Source: DTU098 sp964498525 (GTDB taxonomy: Bacteria; Bacillota; Desulfotomaculia; Desulfotomaculales; Pelotomaculaceae). From it: DNA of 64,000 bases. This document shows positions 18,116 through 26,638 of the stretch, piece after piece. The DNA lies in the NCBI GenBank assembly GCA_964498525.1, contig CAZCGU010000001.1:277795-341794 (forward strand), given 5' to 3'. The first letter of the stretch is position 1; every line of letters starts with the position of its first letter. Under the pieces are notes generated by a model, which did not search any database, was not told the DNA's origin, and saw nothing but the letters and a program-made list of their open reading frames with translations. Both the position numbers and the translations under genes were made by a program.

Positions 18116-18338
18116 CCGTGAAGCGGTGTCGGAATTTTTTTTAGAACCGGCTGAAGGCCTGAGCCCCGGCTATGGCGGAAATACTGCTTTGGCCCCGATG
18201 TGATAGCCGGCGCTCCAGGTTTGCGCTTTTTCCGTCACGTTTACCATAGATCCTGGCAAAAATGGGGTGGTGTTGGCTATTAGATTTTCAGCCGATTCCT
18301 GCCACACTAAATGAGTTTAAAATATTTTTCAGACTTTA

Positions 18339-18382
18339 TTGAATCCACATTTTTTCTATTATATAATTGTCTTAACAACTAT
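18339..18382 (+). promoter_or_regulatory. marR promoter with overlapping operator-like repeat
   Basis: -35 TTGAAT (18339-18344), 17 bp spacer and -10 TATAAT (18362-18367) precede the MarR gene. An imperfect inverted repeat (ATAATTGTCTTAACAACTAT, 18363-18382) covers the -10. Its half-site ATTGTC recurs in the perfect palindrome at 18843, which suggests autorepression. Confidence 0.6.
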
Positions 18383-18396
18383 TTGGAGGATTCTAT

Positions 18397-18825
18397 ATGG
18401 CGTTCAGCCTGGATAACAGCCTTGGTTTCATTTTAAATCGGACTAATACAAGAATGAAGAATAGTTTATTGCAGAAGTTTAAAAATTACGATATAACCCC
18501 CGAGCAGTGGGCAGTCTTGAATCGTTTATGGGTGCAGGATGGTATTCCCCCTAAAGAGTTGGCTGAACTGACTTTCAAAGACCAGCCAACGGTAGTACGA
18601 ATAATCTCAAAATTGAAAAACAAGGGAATAGTTTTCAAAAAACTTAATCCGGGGGACAAAAGATCGATTCTTATTTTCCTCACACCAAAAGGTCAGGAAC
18701 TAAAAAACACCTTGATACCTCTGGGATTTGAAGCTTTAAATAAGGCAATAAAGGGTATTGATAAAAATAAAATTGAGATGACCAAAGGTGTGCTCAACCA
18801 AATTTATAAGAATTTGGAACCGTAA
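18397..18825 (+). CDS. MarR family transcriptional regulator
   Basis: This 142 aa winged-helix protein has the MarR core: ITPEQWAVLNRLW, the recognition helix KDQPTVVRIISKLKNKGIV, and the wing KKLNPGDKRSILIFLTPKG. ATG 18397 follows GGAGG. MarR dimers bind palindromes and usually repress themselves and neighbours. Candidate sites flank the gene. Its codon use and lower GC differ from the arg genes on either side, which suggests separate origin. Ligand unknown. Confidence 0.85.
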   Translation: MAFSLDNSLGFILNRTNTRMKNSLLQKFKNYDITPEQWAVLNRLWVQDGIPPKELAELTFKDQPTVVRIISKLKNKGIVFKKLNPGDKRSILIFLTPKGQELKNTLIPLGFEALNKAIKGIDKNKIEMTKGVLNQIYKNLEP

Positions 18826-18842
18826 TCCTTTGTTTTTTGCGC

Positions 18843-18866
18843 ATGTAATTGTCAAGACAATTACAT
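18843..18866. promoter_or_regulatory. Perfect palindrome, candidate MarR operator
   Basis: ATGTAATTGTC (18843-18853) and GACAATTACAT (18856-18866) are exact reverse complements separated by AA. It lies 17 bases after the marR stop. There is no T-run, so a terminator is less likely. It shares ATTGTC/GACAAT with the marR promoter repeat and probably controls the gene at 18976. Confidence 0.6.
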
Positions 18867-18975
18867 TTGGCCCGAAAAAGGTCCGTTTCAATGCTAATAA
18901 AATTTAACAAAATTCAGGGTTGCCCGGAATTTGGACTCTCTGTGATACAACTCATTTTAAATTGAGGTGATGATA

Positions 18976-19215
18976 ATGGGCAGTAACGATGCGGAAAAAT
19001 ATATTAGCATTGTATTATCCCAATTGGGGTACCCGGAATTAAAAAAAACAGTGAGTCGAACATTGATTCCAGAAATAAATAAATTACTAAGTAAACAGGA
19101 TTCTTGTATTGCATCGGAAGGAAATATCGCAAATAAACTGTTAATTAAATTAGGTGACCCTAATAAGCTGGGTTGTTGCTTTGTTTGGCTTAAAAATATA
19201 ATGGATTTACATTAG
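18976..19215 (+). CDS. Hypothetical protein, small
   Basis: This unrecognised 79 aa protein starts at ATG 18976 with GAGGTGA at 18964-18970. It reads MGSNDAEKYISIVLSQLGYP and is mostly helical-looking, with CC near the end. There is no signal peptide. It follows the MarR gene and the palindrome at 18843, so it may be a MarR target. AT-rich like marR. Confidence 0.5.
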   Translation: MGSNDAEKYISIVLSQLGYPELKKTVSRTLIPEINKLLSKQDSCIASEGNIANKLLIKLGDPNKLGCCFVWLKNIMDLH

Positions 19216-19447
19216 GACTGACATATCCAGTTAACATTTCGCCAGGTACGAAGGGGACAACGTTATTATTCCATGGTCTGCCGGTTGCCAAAGCATCTGC
19301 ATCATCCCTCTTAAACTAAAGATTGCCCGGCCCTTTCCGGTCTTTCATGTGTTTGGGAAGGAAGAAGGCCGCCCCTTGGAGAACTCCGCTATAGTATGCG
19401 AAAAAAAAGGTGTAAGAACCGCGGAAATAATTTCGGGGGCAGAAGCG

Positions 19448-21571
19448 ATGTTGCAAAAAGTTAGCGTTATTCTAAAGGAGCATTTTGGTTATTCCACCTT
19501 CAAGAAGGGACAGGAGCAGATCATCGAAAGCGTTCTGCAGGGCAGGGACACCCTGGGGATTATGCCCACGGGGGGCGGCAAGTCTGTCTGCTACCAACTG
19601 CCGGCGCTAATTTTTGAGGGACTGACCCTGGTGTTTTCCCCCCTTATATCCTTGATGAAGGACCAGGTGGACGCCTTGGAAAGCCTGGGGATACCAGGTA
19701 CCTTTATCAACAGCAGTTTGAGCTTGGGTGAAGCGGAGGAGCGGATCAGCCAGGCGGCCCGGGGCCGGTATAAACTGCTTTACGTGGCGCCCGAAAGGCT
19801 GGAATCAGCCAGGTTTTTAAACTGCATCCGCGCTGTGCCGGTTTCTATGCTGGCAGTGGACGAGGCTCACTGTGTCTCCCAGTGGGGCCATGATTTCCGG
19901 CCCAGTTACCGTTCCATCGGACCCTTTATCGGGGAGCTGCCGCACCGGCCGGTGGTGGCGGCCTTTACAGCCACAGCCACGGCCGAGGTGCGGCAGGATA
20001 TTATCGATATGTTGGGTTTGAGAAACCCTAAAAGTGTTGTAACGGGGTTTGACCGAGAAAACCTGACCTTTTCCGTGCTGCGGGGTGAAAATAAAAAGGA
20101 TTTTCTACTTTCCTACCTGGCCTCCAGGAAAGATCAGGCCGGGATCATTTACGCGGCAACCCGCAAAGAAGTGGACCATATCTATGAGTCTTTGCGCAAG
20201 AAGGGTTTTGCGGCGGGCAGGTACCACGCCGGGCTCAGTGACGGAAAACGATCTGAAAACCAGGATCGGTTTCTTTACGATGAGATCAGGATTATGGTGG
20301 CCACCAACGCCTTCGGCATGGGTATCGATAAATCCAACGTCCGTTATGTAATCCATCATAATCTTCCCAAAAATATGGAAGCTTATTATCAGGAAGCCGG
20401 CCGCGCCGGGCGGGACGACGGACCGGGGGAATGCATTCTGCTCTTTGGGGCCCAGGATATCCTCATCCAAAAATTCCTGATCGAACAAACGCTGGTTTCA
20501 CCGGGGAGAAAATTAAACGAGTATAAAAAGCTGCAGGCGATGGTGGACTACTGCCATACCCCCCATTGCCTGCGCAAATACATTTTGGAGTATTTCGGGG
20601 AAGAAGATCTTCCGGAAGAATGCGGCAACTGCGGCAACTGCAATGACAACAGGGAACTGGAGGATAAAACGGTGGACGCCCAGATGATTTTTTCCTGTAT
20701 CCTGCGCATGCGCCAGCAGTTCGGCATCTCCCTGGTGGCGGAGGTGTTAAAGGGTTCCCGGAATAAAAAGGTGCAGCGATACGGGTTCACCAACCTGTCC
20801 ACTTACGGTTTAATGAAAGATTACACTATAAAACAAATCAGTGATTTGGCCAATATCCTCATTGCCGAAGGGTACATTCAGCTGACGGAAGGCCAGTATC
20901 CCGTAGCCAGGTTGGCTCCCCGGGCTTATCCCGTCCTGAAAGGATGGGAGCAAATCTATCTCAAAACGCGGCCCAAGGCGGCGGTTTCCGCCGGCGACGG
21001 TTTCCTTTTTGAGCAGCTGCGCGAGCTGCGCAAAGAAATCGCGCAAGAAAAGGGCCTGCCGCCTTACATAGTTTTTGCGGACAGTACCCTGCGGGAAATG
21101 GCGGACAAGCTTCCCCTGGACCGGGAAGCCATGCTTGCGGTGAAGGGTGTCGGCCAAAGAAAATTTGAGCTGTACGGCGAACCCATTTTGGAATTCATTC
21201 AAATATATGCGGCTACCCACGGGATGGAGCCTGAGCCAAAGTCTCCGGCAGGGGAGAAGCCCCGTCCTGATAAAACTCCAAGTCATTTGATTACCCTGAA
21301 GCAGTATCAGGCAGGCGCCCCTCTGGAGGATATTGCCAGGAGGAGGAATTTGAGCCTGCTTACGGTCCAGGATCATCTTATCCGGTGCGGCAGGGAGGGA
21401 TACCCCATTGATTGGGACGCCTTTATCCCCGCCCAATATGAATCATTAATAATGCAGGCCATCAAGAAAACCGGCGGTAAAAATTTAAAACCGGTTAAAG
21501 AGGCGCTGCCTGCCGAGGTGGATTACTTTGCCATCAGGGCAGTGTTGTGCAAAATGCGCCAGACGGGTTAA
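19448..21571 (+). CDS. recQ: ATP-dependent DNA helicase RecQ
   Basis: This superfamily 2 helicase unwinds DNA 3' to 5' in recombination and repair. The 707 aa product has Walker A MPTGGGKSVCYQLPAL (about 39-54), the DEAH box and aromatic loop DEAHCVSQWGHDFRPSY, motif VI QEAGRAGRDD, a zinc site ending CGNCGNC, an RQC winged helix, an HRDC domain (LFEQLRELRKEIAQEKGLPP), and a C-terminal helix-turn-helix (LEDIARRRNLSLLTVQDHL). ATG 19448 has a G-rich upstream sequence. GTG 19349 would add 33 residues without family similarity. Confidence 0.93.
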   Translation: MLQKVSVILKEHFGYSTFKKGQEQIIESVLQGRDTLGIMPTGGGKSVCYQLPALIFEGLTLVFSPLISLMKDQVDALESLGIPGTFINSSLSLGEAEERISQAARGRYKLLYVAPERLESARFLNCIRAVPVSMLAVDEAHCVSQWGHDFRPSYRSIGPFIGELPHRPVVAAFTATATAEVRQDIIDMLGLRNPKSVVTGFDRENLTFSVLRGENKKDFLLSYLASRKDQAGIIYAATRKEVDHIYESLRKKGFAAGRYHAGLSDGKRSENQDRFLYDEIRIMVATNAFGMGIDKSNVRYVIHHNLPKNMEAYYQEAGRAGRDDGPGECILLFGAQDILIQKFLIEQTLVSPGRKLNEYKKLQAMVDYCHTPHCLRKYILEYFGEEDLPEECGNCGNCNDNRELEDKTVDAQMIFSCILRMRQQFGISLVAEVLKGSRNKKVQRYGFTNLSTYGLMKDYTIKQISDLANILIAEGYIQLTEGQYPVARLAPRAYPVLKGWEQIYLKTRPKAAVSAGDGFLFEQLRELRKEIAQEKGLPPYIVFADSTLREMADKLPLDREAMLAVKGVGQRKFELYGEPILEFIQIYAATHGMEPEPKSPAGEKPRPDKTPSHLITLKQYQAGAPLEDIARRRNLSLLTVQDHLIRCGREGYPIDWDAFIPAQYESLIMQAIKKTGGKNLKPVKEALPAEVDYFAIRAVLCKMRQTG

Positions 21572-21764
21572 TTGCGGAAATCAGGCGGAATGCTGTTAGG
21601 GCAGTACTAAAAATCCGGATTTCTCCGGCAAAATTAATGGCTGAACCGGGCTTTTGACGGTTATTACGGTAGAGGAGAAAAAGGTATTTTTCGTAATTTA
21701 ATCTTTTAAGTGGGGCGGTAATAAGTTATGATGAGATCAAGGCACATAATGAGGGGTAGCGGGA

Positions 21765-21947
21765 TTGAGCAAACTGGCGGTTACATTTATATGCGAAAAC
21801 AGGCATGATGTGGAAACTGTTACCGTTGATCTGAACCGGCGGGGAGAAATTGATGAAGAGGAAATCTGGCGTCTTATGACCAGAGGCTGCCGCTGTGTCA
21901 AGTGCGGCGGCAAGATTTTCACGTACCGTACCAGGTACAGGGATTAA
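21765..21947 (+). CDS. Small cysteine-containing protein
   Basis: This 60 aa product has Cys10, then CRCVKCGGK (Cys42, 44, 47), an incomplete zinc-ribbon-like pattern. The middle is acidic (DEEEIW). The start is TTG 21765 with GAGGGG at 21751-21756. It may bind zinc. No family recognised. The next 430 bases to 22382 are GC-rich with several inverted repeats and no gene. Confidence 0.55.
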   Translation: MSKLAVTFICENRHDVETVTVDLNRRGEIDEEEIWRLMTRGCRCVKCGGKIFTYRTRYRD

Positions 21948-22310
21948 ACCCGGGAATCCGGGCAGCGGCAGCTTTTTAAGCCGGCCCGGCCGCCGGGCGA
22001 AAAGGATAATTTAATGGGGGGTATTTTTCCGGAATACCGGCCCGGGCGCCCGGCGGGTGACCGTTTTAACCGCCTGTGCGCGTTCCCGGCCCGGCCGGGG
22101 CTGTAACTAGAAAGAGAGGGGAGCAGGCGCTATGCCTTCTCATTTTTTTAGATTTAATTGCCTTAAATAATGGGCATTTTAAAGTAGGATATGACCTTCC
22201 CCGGGACAAGCCGGTTGGCTCCTCCCCCCGTAGTTTCACTCATTAGATAGCCATAGATAGCCGCGCCGCCAAGAAAAGTTTTGTCCCGGCTATGAACCGC
22301 GGGGTAGTTT

Positions 22311-22341
22311 ACCCGGGCCCGGTGACGGACCCGGGTTTTTA
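22311..22341 (+). terminator. Terminator or attenuator upstream of argH
   Basis: ACCCGGG (22311-22317) pairs with CCCGGGT (22330-22336), followed by TTTTT. It lies 42 bases before a small ORF and argH. An ATAGCCG/CGGCTAT pairing further upstream (near 22254 and 22288) could be part of a leader fold. Confidence 0.65.
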
Positions 22342-22382
22342 GGGGAGAATTGCATACAATATTTTCCGGAGGTGGGGCAGTG

Positions 22383-22508
22383 ATGACCCAACGTAATAAT
22401 ACCAAATTAAAGATTTTTATTCTGCTGTTGACCATTGCGGTTTTTATTCTGCCGTTTTTTGTCATCTGGAACCTTTTAATGGGCAGGCCGCCCTTCGTCT
22501 TTTTTTAA
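22383..22508 (+). CDS. 41-aa single-pass membrane peptide upstream of argH
   Basis: ATG 22383 has GGAGGTG at 22368-22374. The frame ends at TAA 22506-22508, inside the argH ribosome binding site (TAAAGGAG). The product begins MTQRNNTKLK, then has one hydrophobic segment (about 11-32) and a short aromatic tail GRPPFVFF. The charged N-terminus and single helix suggest an inserted membrane microprotein. No family recognised. Tight spacing to argH (12 bases) suggests co-translation. Confidence 0.6.
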   Translation: MTQRNNTKLKIFILLLTIAVFILPFFVIWNLLMGRPPFVFF

Positions 22509-22520
22509 AGGAGTGTGCTT

Positions 22521-23900
22521 ATGACTAAACTGTGGGGCGGGCGTTTTCAAAAAGAAACAGACCGCCTGGTGGAGGATTTTCATTCTTCCATTTCCTTTGA
22601 CCTGCGTCTGTATAAATATGACATTCAGGGAAGTATTGCCCATGCCCGGATGCTGGGCCGGGCCGGAATTATCAAGCCGGACGAGGCCGGGGCCATTGTG
22701 CGCGGGCTGGAGGAGGTGCTGGCCGATGTAGAGGCGGGCCGGGTGGAGTTTGCGGTAAACGCGGAAGACATCCACATGAATATTGAGCAGCTGCTTACCG
22801 CCAAAATCGGCGAGGCGGGTAAAAAACTCCACACGGGCCGCAGCCGCAACGACCAGGTGGCCCTGGACATCCGCATGTATATTAAAGAAGAACTGGACCA
22901 GATCAAGGGTATGCTCCGGGAACTGCAGTCCTCCCTGCTGGACCTGGCGGAAAAGCACCTGGACACCTTTATGCCCGGCTATACGCACCTGCAGCGGGCC
23001 CAACCGGTAACCCTGGCTCACCACCTGCTGGCCTACTGCCAGATGTTCCGGCGGGATGAGGAACGGCTGGCGGACTGCCGCCGGCGAGCTGATGTCATGC
23101 CCCTGGGTTCGGGCGCCCTGGCCGGTACCACCTTTCCCCTGGACCGGGAGTACGTGGCCCGGCAGCTGAACTTTGCCGCCATCACAGAAAACAGCCTGGA
23201 CGGGGTGAGCGACCGTGATTTTGCCGTGGAGTTTACAGCGGCGGCCTCTTTAATTATGGTCCATCTGAGCCGTTTTTGTGAGGAAATCATTCTCTGGTCT
23301 TCGGCGGAGTTCGCTTTTGTGGAAATGGACGACGCCTACAGCACCGGAAGCAGTATGATGCCCCAAAAAAAGAACCCGGATGTGGCCGAGTTGATCCGGG
23401 GCAAGTCCGGACGGGTTTTCGGAAATCTGCTGACCCTTTTAACCATGCTCAAGGGGCTGCCCCTGGCTTACAACAAGGATCTGCAGGAAGACAAGGAAGC
23501 GCTCTTCGATGCCGTGGACACCGTTAAAAAATGCCTTCTGGTTTTTAAACCCATGTTGGAAACCATGCGTTTTAAGAGGGACAGGTTGGCGGCGGCGGCC
23601 CGGGGCGGCTTTACCAACGCTACCGATTTGGCCGATTACCTGGTGCGCAGGGGCATGCCGTTCCGGGAGGCACACGCGGTGGTGGGCAAAATTGTTTACC
23701 ACTGCCTGGAGAAGGATCTGACCCTGGAAGAGCTGGATTTGAATGTTTACAAACAGTTCAGCGCCCTGGTGGAAGAGGATGTCTACAGCGCCGTCAGCAT
23801 CAGCCGCTGCGTGGAGGCCCGGCGGGTTCCCGGCGGGCCGGCACCGGAGGCGGTGAAGGAGGCCATCCGAAGCGCCAGGCGGCGTCTGGCGGGGGACTAG
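22521..23900 (+). CDS. argH: Argininosuccinate lyase
   Basis: This enzyme splits argininosuccinate into arginine and fumarate, the last step. The 459 aa product has TGRSRNDQVALDIRMY, the signature GSSMMPQKKNPD with catalytic Ser, and TLLTMLKGLPLAYNKDLQEDKE. ATG 22521 has AAAGGAG at 22507-22513. GTG 22515 is too close to the site. It is detached from argG by marR, recQ and others, but the protein appears intact. Confidence 0.95.
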   Translation: MTKLWGGRFQKETDRLVEDFHSSISFDLRLYKYDIQGSIAHARMLGRAGIIKPDEAGAIVRGLEEVLADVEAGRVEFAVNAEDIHMNIEQLLTAKIGEAGKKLHTGRSRNDQVALDIRMYIKEELDQIKGMLRELQSSLLDLAEKHLDTFMPGYTHLQRAQPVTLAHHLLAYCQMFRRDEERLADCRRRADVMPLGSGALAGTTFPLDREYVARQLNFAAITENSLDGVSDRDFAVEFTAAASLIMVHLSRFCEEIILWSSAEFAFVEMDDAYSTGSSMMPQKKNPDVAELIRGKSGRVFGNLLTLLTMLKGLPLAYNKDLQEDKEALFDAVDTVKKCLLVFKPMLETMRFKRDRLAAAARGGFTNATDLADYLVRRGMPFREAHAVVGKIVYHCLEKDLTLEELDLNVYKQFSALVEEDVYSAVSISRCVEARRVPGGPAPEAVKEAIRSARRRLAGD

Positions 23901-24112
23901 CATGATCACCATTGGGGTCCAGGGGTCCGGGCCCTGTCCCTGTCCGTTATGAAGGTAAAACCAATCCCGGCCGCGACGCCTTAACGCCGCCTGCGGGAAA
24001 TTATCGCCAAACCCCGGTTAGCCGGGTAAGCCGCGGAGCTTCCGAAGTTGCAGCTGCAGCCCGGCGCCAGATTGAAGCTATTTACGCTCCCTAAAAACTT
24101 CCGGTTCTAAGA

Positions 24113-24140
24113 TAGATAAGCAAACCGCCCCTGGGGGCGG
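24113..24140 (-). terminator. Possible terminator for the minus-strand pair
   Basis: On the minus strand CCGCCC and GGGCGG (24140-24125) form a stem, then TTTGCTTAT follows. It lies between the convergent argH and the Pro-rich gene. 23901-24112 holds no convincing gene. Confidence 0.5.
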
Positions 24141-24163
24141 CGGGTGGTCTTCAAAAATTTAAT

Positions 24164-24685
24164 TTATTTTTTATCTTCCTCAGGCTCTTTTTCTGCGAAG
24201 GGGATTCCAGGCGGTACGCCGGGAAATAGCCCTGGAAAGGTTCCCGGCGCGTTCACCGGAACAGAGGGGGCCAAAGTTGTTCCCGGTCTGGCCGGCTTAA
24301 GTAAACCGGGGGGATAACCCGGTTTGGGGCAGGGATCCGGGTAGGGGGGACAGGGCAGTTCCGGTGGGCAACCCATACCGGGGCCCATTCCCGGGCAGGG
24401 CGGGACGGGCTGGCAGGGCCAACCGGGCTGTGGCCCGGGGCCGGGGGGGGGGCAAGGCGGTCCAGGTTGATAGCCGGGACAGGGTGTTGCGGGCATTTTG
24501 GCGTTGCAGTCGACACATAGGATGTGGCTATAAAACTTCACTTCATCCAGTTCATCGCCCATCAGGCTCAAAACCATGTTCCTGGCAGTTTCGTTGGGGG
24601 CCAGCATAGCTAAATGAGCCATGATATGGATCTGGCGCAGCCCAATTAGAAGCAGGTTTTTTAACTTATCCATCCAGTTATGCAT
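24164..24685 (-). CDS. Pro/Cys-rich protein with N-terminal helical domain
   Basis: This is a 173 aa protein of unknown function. Residues 1-55 look helical and ferritin-like (LLLIGLRQIHIMAHLAMLAP, then GDELDEVKFYSHIL). The rest is low-complexity Pro/Gly/Cys (CPGYQPGPPCPPPGPGP) and ends in an acidic-basic tail. ATG 24685 has AAGGAGGT upstream; GTG 24688 is possible. It follows the 24709 gene by 23 bases, probably in one operon. Low-complexity Pro/Cys tails recall spore-coat proteins, but this is only suggestive. Confidence 0.6.
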   Translation of the reverse strand: MHNWMDKLKNLLLIGLRQIHIMAHLAMLAPNETARNMVLSLMGDELDEVKFYSHILCVDCNAKMPATPCPGYQPGPPCPPPGPGPQPGWPCQPVPPCPGMGPGMGCPPELPCPPYPDPCPKPGYPPGLLKPARPGTTLAPSVPVNAPGTFPGLFPGVPPGIPFAEKEPEEDKK

Positions 24686-24708
24686 CACAGGAAGACCTCC
24701 TTAACGTT

Positions 24709-25059
24709 TTATTCTTGTTCCTCTTTTTCCTCCGCATAAAAGAGGGGCGGTCCAACCGACGGGCCCATAGTCGTGCCCGGATGGTTGGCGGGGGGGCATA
24801 AGCCGTAGGCGGCGGCTATTCTGCCCAGCCTTTCGGCTTTTCTATTTTCCCCCGCGGCCTTGCCGCAAAAGATTTCCTTGAGGCAACAACTGGGTGCTGC
24901 CGCCGCCAGTTCCCTGTACAGGCAAGCTTCCATTTGCTCGCCTTTGATAAGCATATCTATTAGTTGGCGGGCGTCATGGTTCATCATTCCGTCCATCATA
25001 CCGCCCGTCGTGTCGCAGGGCATACCGCTGCCAGCGACATCTTCCGTACCGGCATCCAT
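24709..25059 (-). CDS. Small ferritin-like helical protein
   Basis: This 116 aa protein contains ARQLIDMLIKGEQMEACLYRELA, where the spaced Glu and the LYRELA helix resemble ferritin-like/rubrerythrin folds. It has several Cys (SCCLKEIFCG) and Met-rich GGMMDGMMNHD near the N-terminus. ATG 25059 follows AAAGGAGG. It is first of a two-gene minus-strand unit. Both proteins end in acidic tails. Metal-binding or spore-coat roles are possible, not shown. Confidence 0.6.
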   Translation of the reverse strand: MDAGTEDVAGSGMPCDTTGGMMDGMMNHDARQLIDMLIKGEQMEACLYRELAAAAPSCCLKEIFCGKAAGENRKAERLGRIAAAYGLCPPANHPGTTMGPSVGPPLFYAEEKEEQE

Positions 25060-25087
25060 GATATAACCTCCTTTTTTAACTCTGCAA

Positions 25088-25096
25088 TATCATATG
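25088..25096 (-). promoter_or_regulatory. Possible sporulation sigma -10 (CATATGATA)
   Basis: The minus strand reads CATATGATA, matching the CATAnnnTA pattern of the sigma-K -10 element, 29 bases before the ATG at 25059. An AC-containing -35 is loosely present. This is suggestive only. Confidence 0.3.
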
Positions 25097-25234
25097 TAAC
25101 AGCTGTGGTTGTGGTTACTACTTCCTCTATTACCAAAATATACGGTAATTTAATATAACAAAAAACGCTGTAAGACCAAATTGTTGCAGCCAACGGCACT
25201 TAAAACAAAGGAATAAAATGAATAAAACATTTCC

Positions 25235-25263
25235 TTGACACTTGAGCACGCTTTTTATATACT
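25235..25263 (+). promoter_or_regulatory. Near-consensus sigma-A promoter of the ilv-leu block
   Basis: -35 TTGACA (25235-25240), 17 bp spacer, -10 TATACT (25258-25263). Transcription should begin near 25270, at the 5' end of the T-box leader. Confidence 0.85.
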
Positions 25264-25270
25264 GGATAAC

Positions 25271-25567
25271 AAGTTATATCTGGAAAACGCTGTGAAGGGG
25301 ACATAGGCCTGGTATTGGGCAGCAGAGAGCCGGGGTAGCTGAAAACCGGCGCCGTTTATACCTGGCTGGAAATCACCCCGGAGCTGCCGGCTGAAAGAAT
25401 TGAGTAGGCCAGGCCGGGTCGGGCGCCCGTTATCAAGGCCGTGTCCTCTATTCGAGGCACACCGAGGGGCTTCCGCTTCAGTCGGAGGCAAGCAGGGTGG
25501 TACCGCGCAAGGTTTTACCTCTCGTCCCTGGCAGATTATACAACTGCCGGACGGGGGGTTGTTTTAT
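25271..25567 (+). promoter_or_regulatory. Isoleucine T-box leader
   Basis: This is a complete T-box riboswitch. Stem I contains the AG bulge (CAGAGAGCCGGGG). The specifier loop reads GGAA-ATC-ACCCC, so the codon is ATC (Ile). The T-box motif AGGGTGGTACCGCG is at 25494-25507. The terminator stem CGTCCCTGGCAG pairs with CTGCCGGACG (25523-25553), and T-rich sequence follows. Uncharged tRNA-Ile should turn on ilvE and downstream genes. Confidence 0.93.
25515..25567 (+). terminator. T-box terminator of the Ile leader
   Basis: GGCAG (25530-25534) pairs with CTGCC (25544-25548), extended by CGTCC/GGACG, with GTTGTTTTATTT after. It competes with the antiterminator formed by the T-box motif. Confidence 0.8.
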
Positions 25568-25633
25568 TTATAAATAATACTTAAACTATGAAGAGATGCG
25601 AAAATTAGACAAATTTGACAGGGAGATGAGACT

Positions 25634-26506
25634 GTGATTATTTACCTTGACGGGGAATTCCTTCCAAGGGAGCGTGCGGTTGTATCGGTTTTTGACCATG
25701 GCCTGCTCTACGGTGACGGTGTTTTTGAAGGCATCCGGGCCTATCACGGCAGAGTTTTTAAACTTGGTGAGCACCTGGACCGGCTTTATGATTCCGCCAG
25801 AACCATTGCTATGGAAATTCCGCTGACCAAAGATGAAATGCAGGAGGTAGTACTGGAAACTCTGCGGCGCAACGATTTGCGTGACGCCTACATCCGGCTG
25901 GTGGTGACCCGGGGGGTGGGCGATCTGGGCCTGGACCCGAAAAAATGCCCCAAACCTTTTGTTTTTTGCATCACCGCTTCAATTGTTCTCTACCCTGATG
26001 AACTATACCAAAATGGCCTTTCTGTTATTACCGTCTCCACTCGCAGAAATATTCCCGACGCCTGTGTCCCCAGGGTAAAATCACTGAATTACTTAAATAA
26101 TATTTATGCCAAAATCGAAGCCAACCTGGCTGGCGCACCCGAAGCAATTATGCTCAACAAGGAAGGTTACGTGGCCGAAGCCACGGGTGACAACATTTTC
26201 CTGGTTAAAAAAGGCATACTGATTACTCCGCCGGCCTATGTGGGGCTGTTGGAAGGTGTTACCCGCAACGCTGTTTTGGACCTGGCCCGGGAAAAGGGTA
26301 TTCCTGCGGAGGAGAAGGTATTTACCCTGTACGATGTATACACCGCCGACGAAGTGTTCCTTACCGGTACTGCCGCGGAGATTATTCCCACTGTACGGGT
26401 TGACGGCCGACCGATTGCCGACGGCAAGCCCGGCCCCATGACCCGGGAACTTATTGCAGCCTTTAGGGAATTGACCAGGGTTGACGGCCCCCTGATTTTT
26501 TCGTAA
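25634..26506 (+). CDS. ilvE: Branched-chain amino acid aminotransferase
   Basis: This class IV PLP transaminase makes Ile, Val and Leu from their 2-oxo acids. The 290 aa product has YGDGVFEGIRAYHGRVFKL, the catalytic Lys in RVKSLNYLNNIYAKIEA, and EATGDNIFLVKKG. GTG 25634 has GGGAG eight bases upstream. It directly follows the Ile T-box. D-amino-acid transaminase is the nearest alternative, but the context favours IlvE. Confidence 0.88.
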   Translation: MIIYLDGEFLPRERAVVSVFDHGLLYGDGVFEGIRAYHGRVFKLGEHLDRLYDSARTIAMEIPLTKDEMQEVVLETLRRNDLRDAYIRLVVTRGVGDLGLDPKKCPKPFVFCITASIVLYPDELYQNGLSVITVSTRRNIPDACVPRVKSLNYLNNIYAKIEANLAGAPEAIMLNKEGYVAEATGDNIFLVKKGILITPPAYVGLLEGVTRNAVLDLAREKGIPAEEKVFTLYDVYTADEVFLTGTAAEIIPTVRVDGRPIADGKPGPMTRELIAAFRELTRVDGPLIFS

Positions 26507-26550
26507 AAAGCGGGAACAGAATACTTTTTGGCAACTTAACAACGTGCTGC

Positions 26551-26578
26551 AGGCCGGCCGTGCACCGGCCTTTTTTTT
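26551..26578 (+). terminator. Terminator between ilvE and ilvB
   Basis: AGGCCGG (26551-26557) pairs with CCGGCCT (26565-26571), followed by T8. It partly isolates ilvE from the rest of the block, so ilvB may depend on read-through or another promoter. Confidence 0.8.
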
Positions 26579-26638
26579 ACCGGCGGAACTAACCCGGGAT
26601 AACCTTTCCTTAACGGGGATTCATAATGAGATGGAGGG

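Noticed and set aside
23912..24094. 60-codon ORF after argH
   Set aside because: No good ribosome binding site, Arg/Pro-rich frame typical of GC-rich non-coding sequence.
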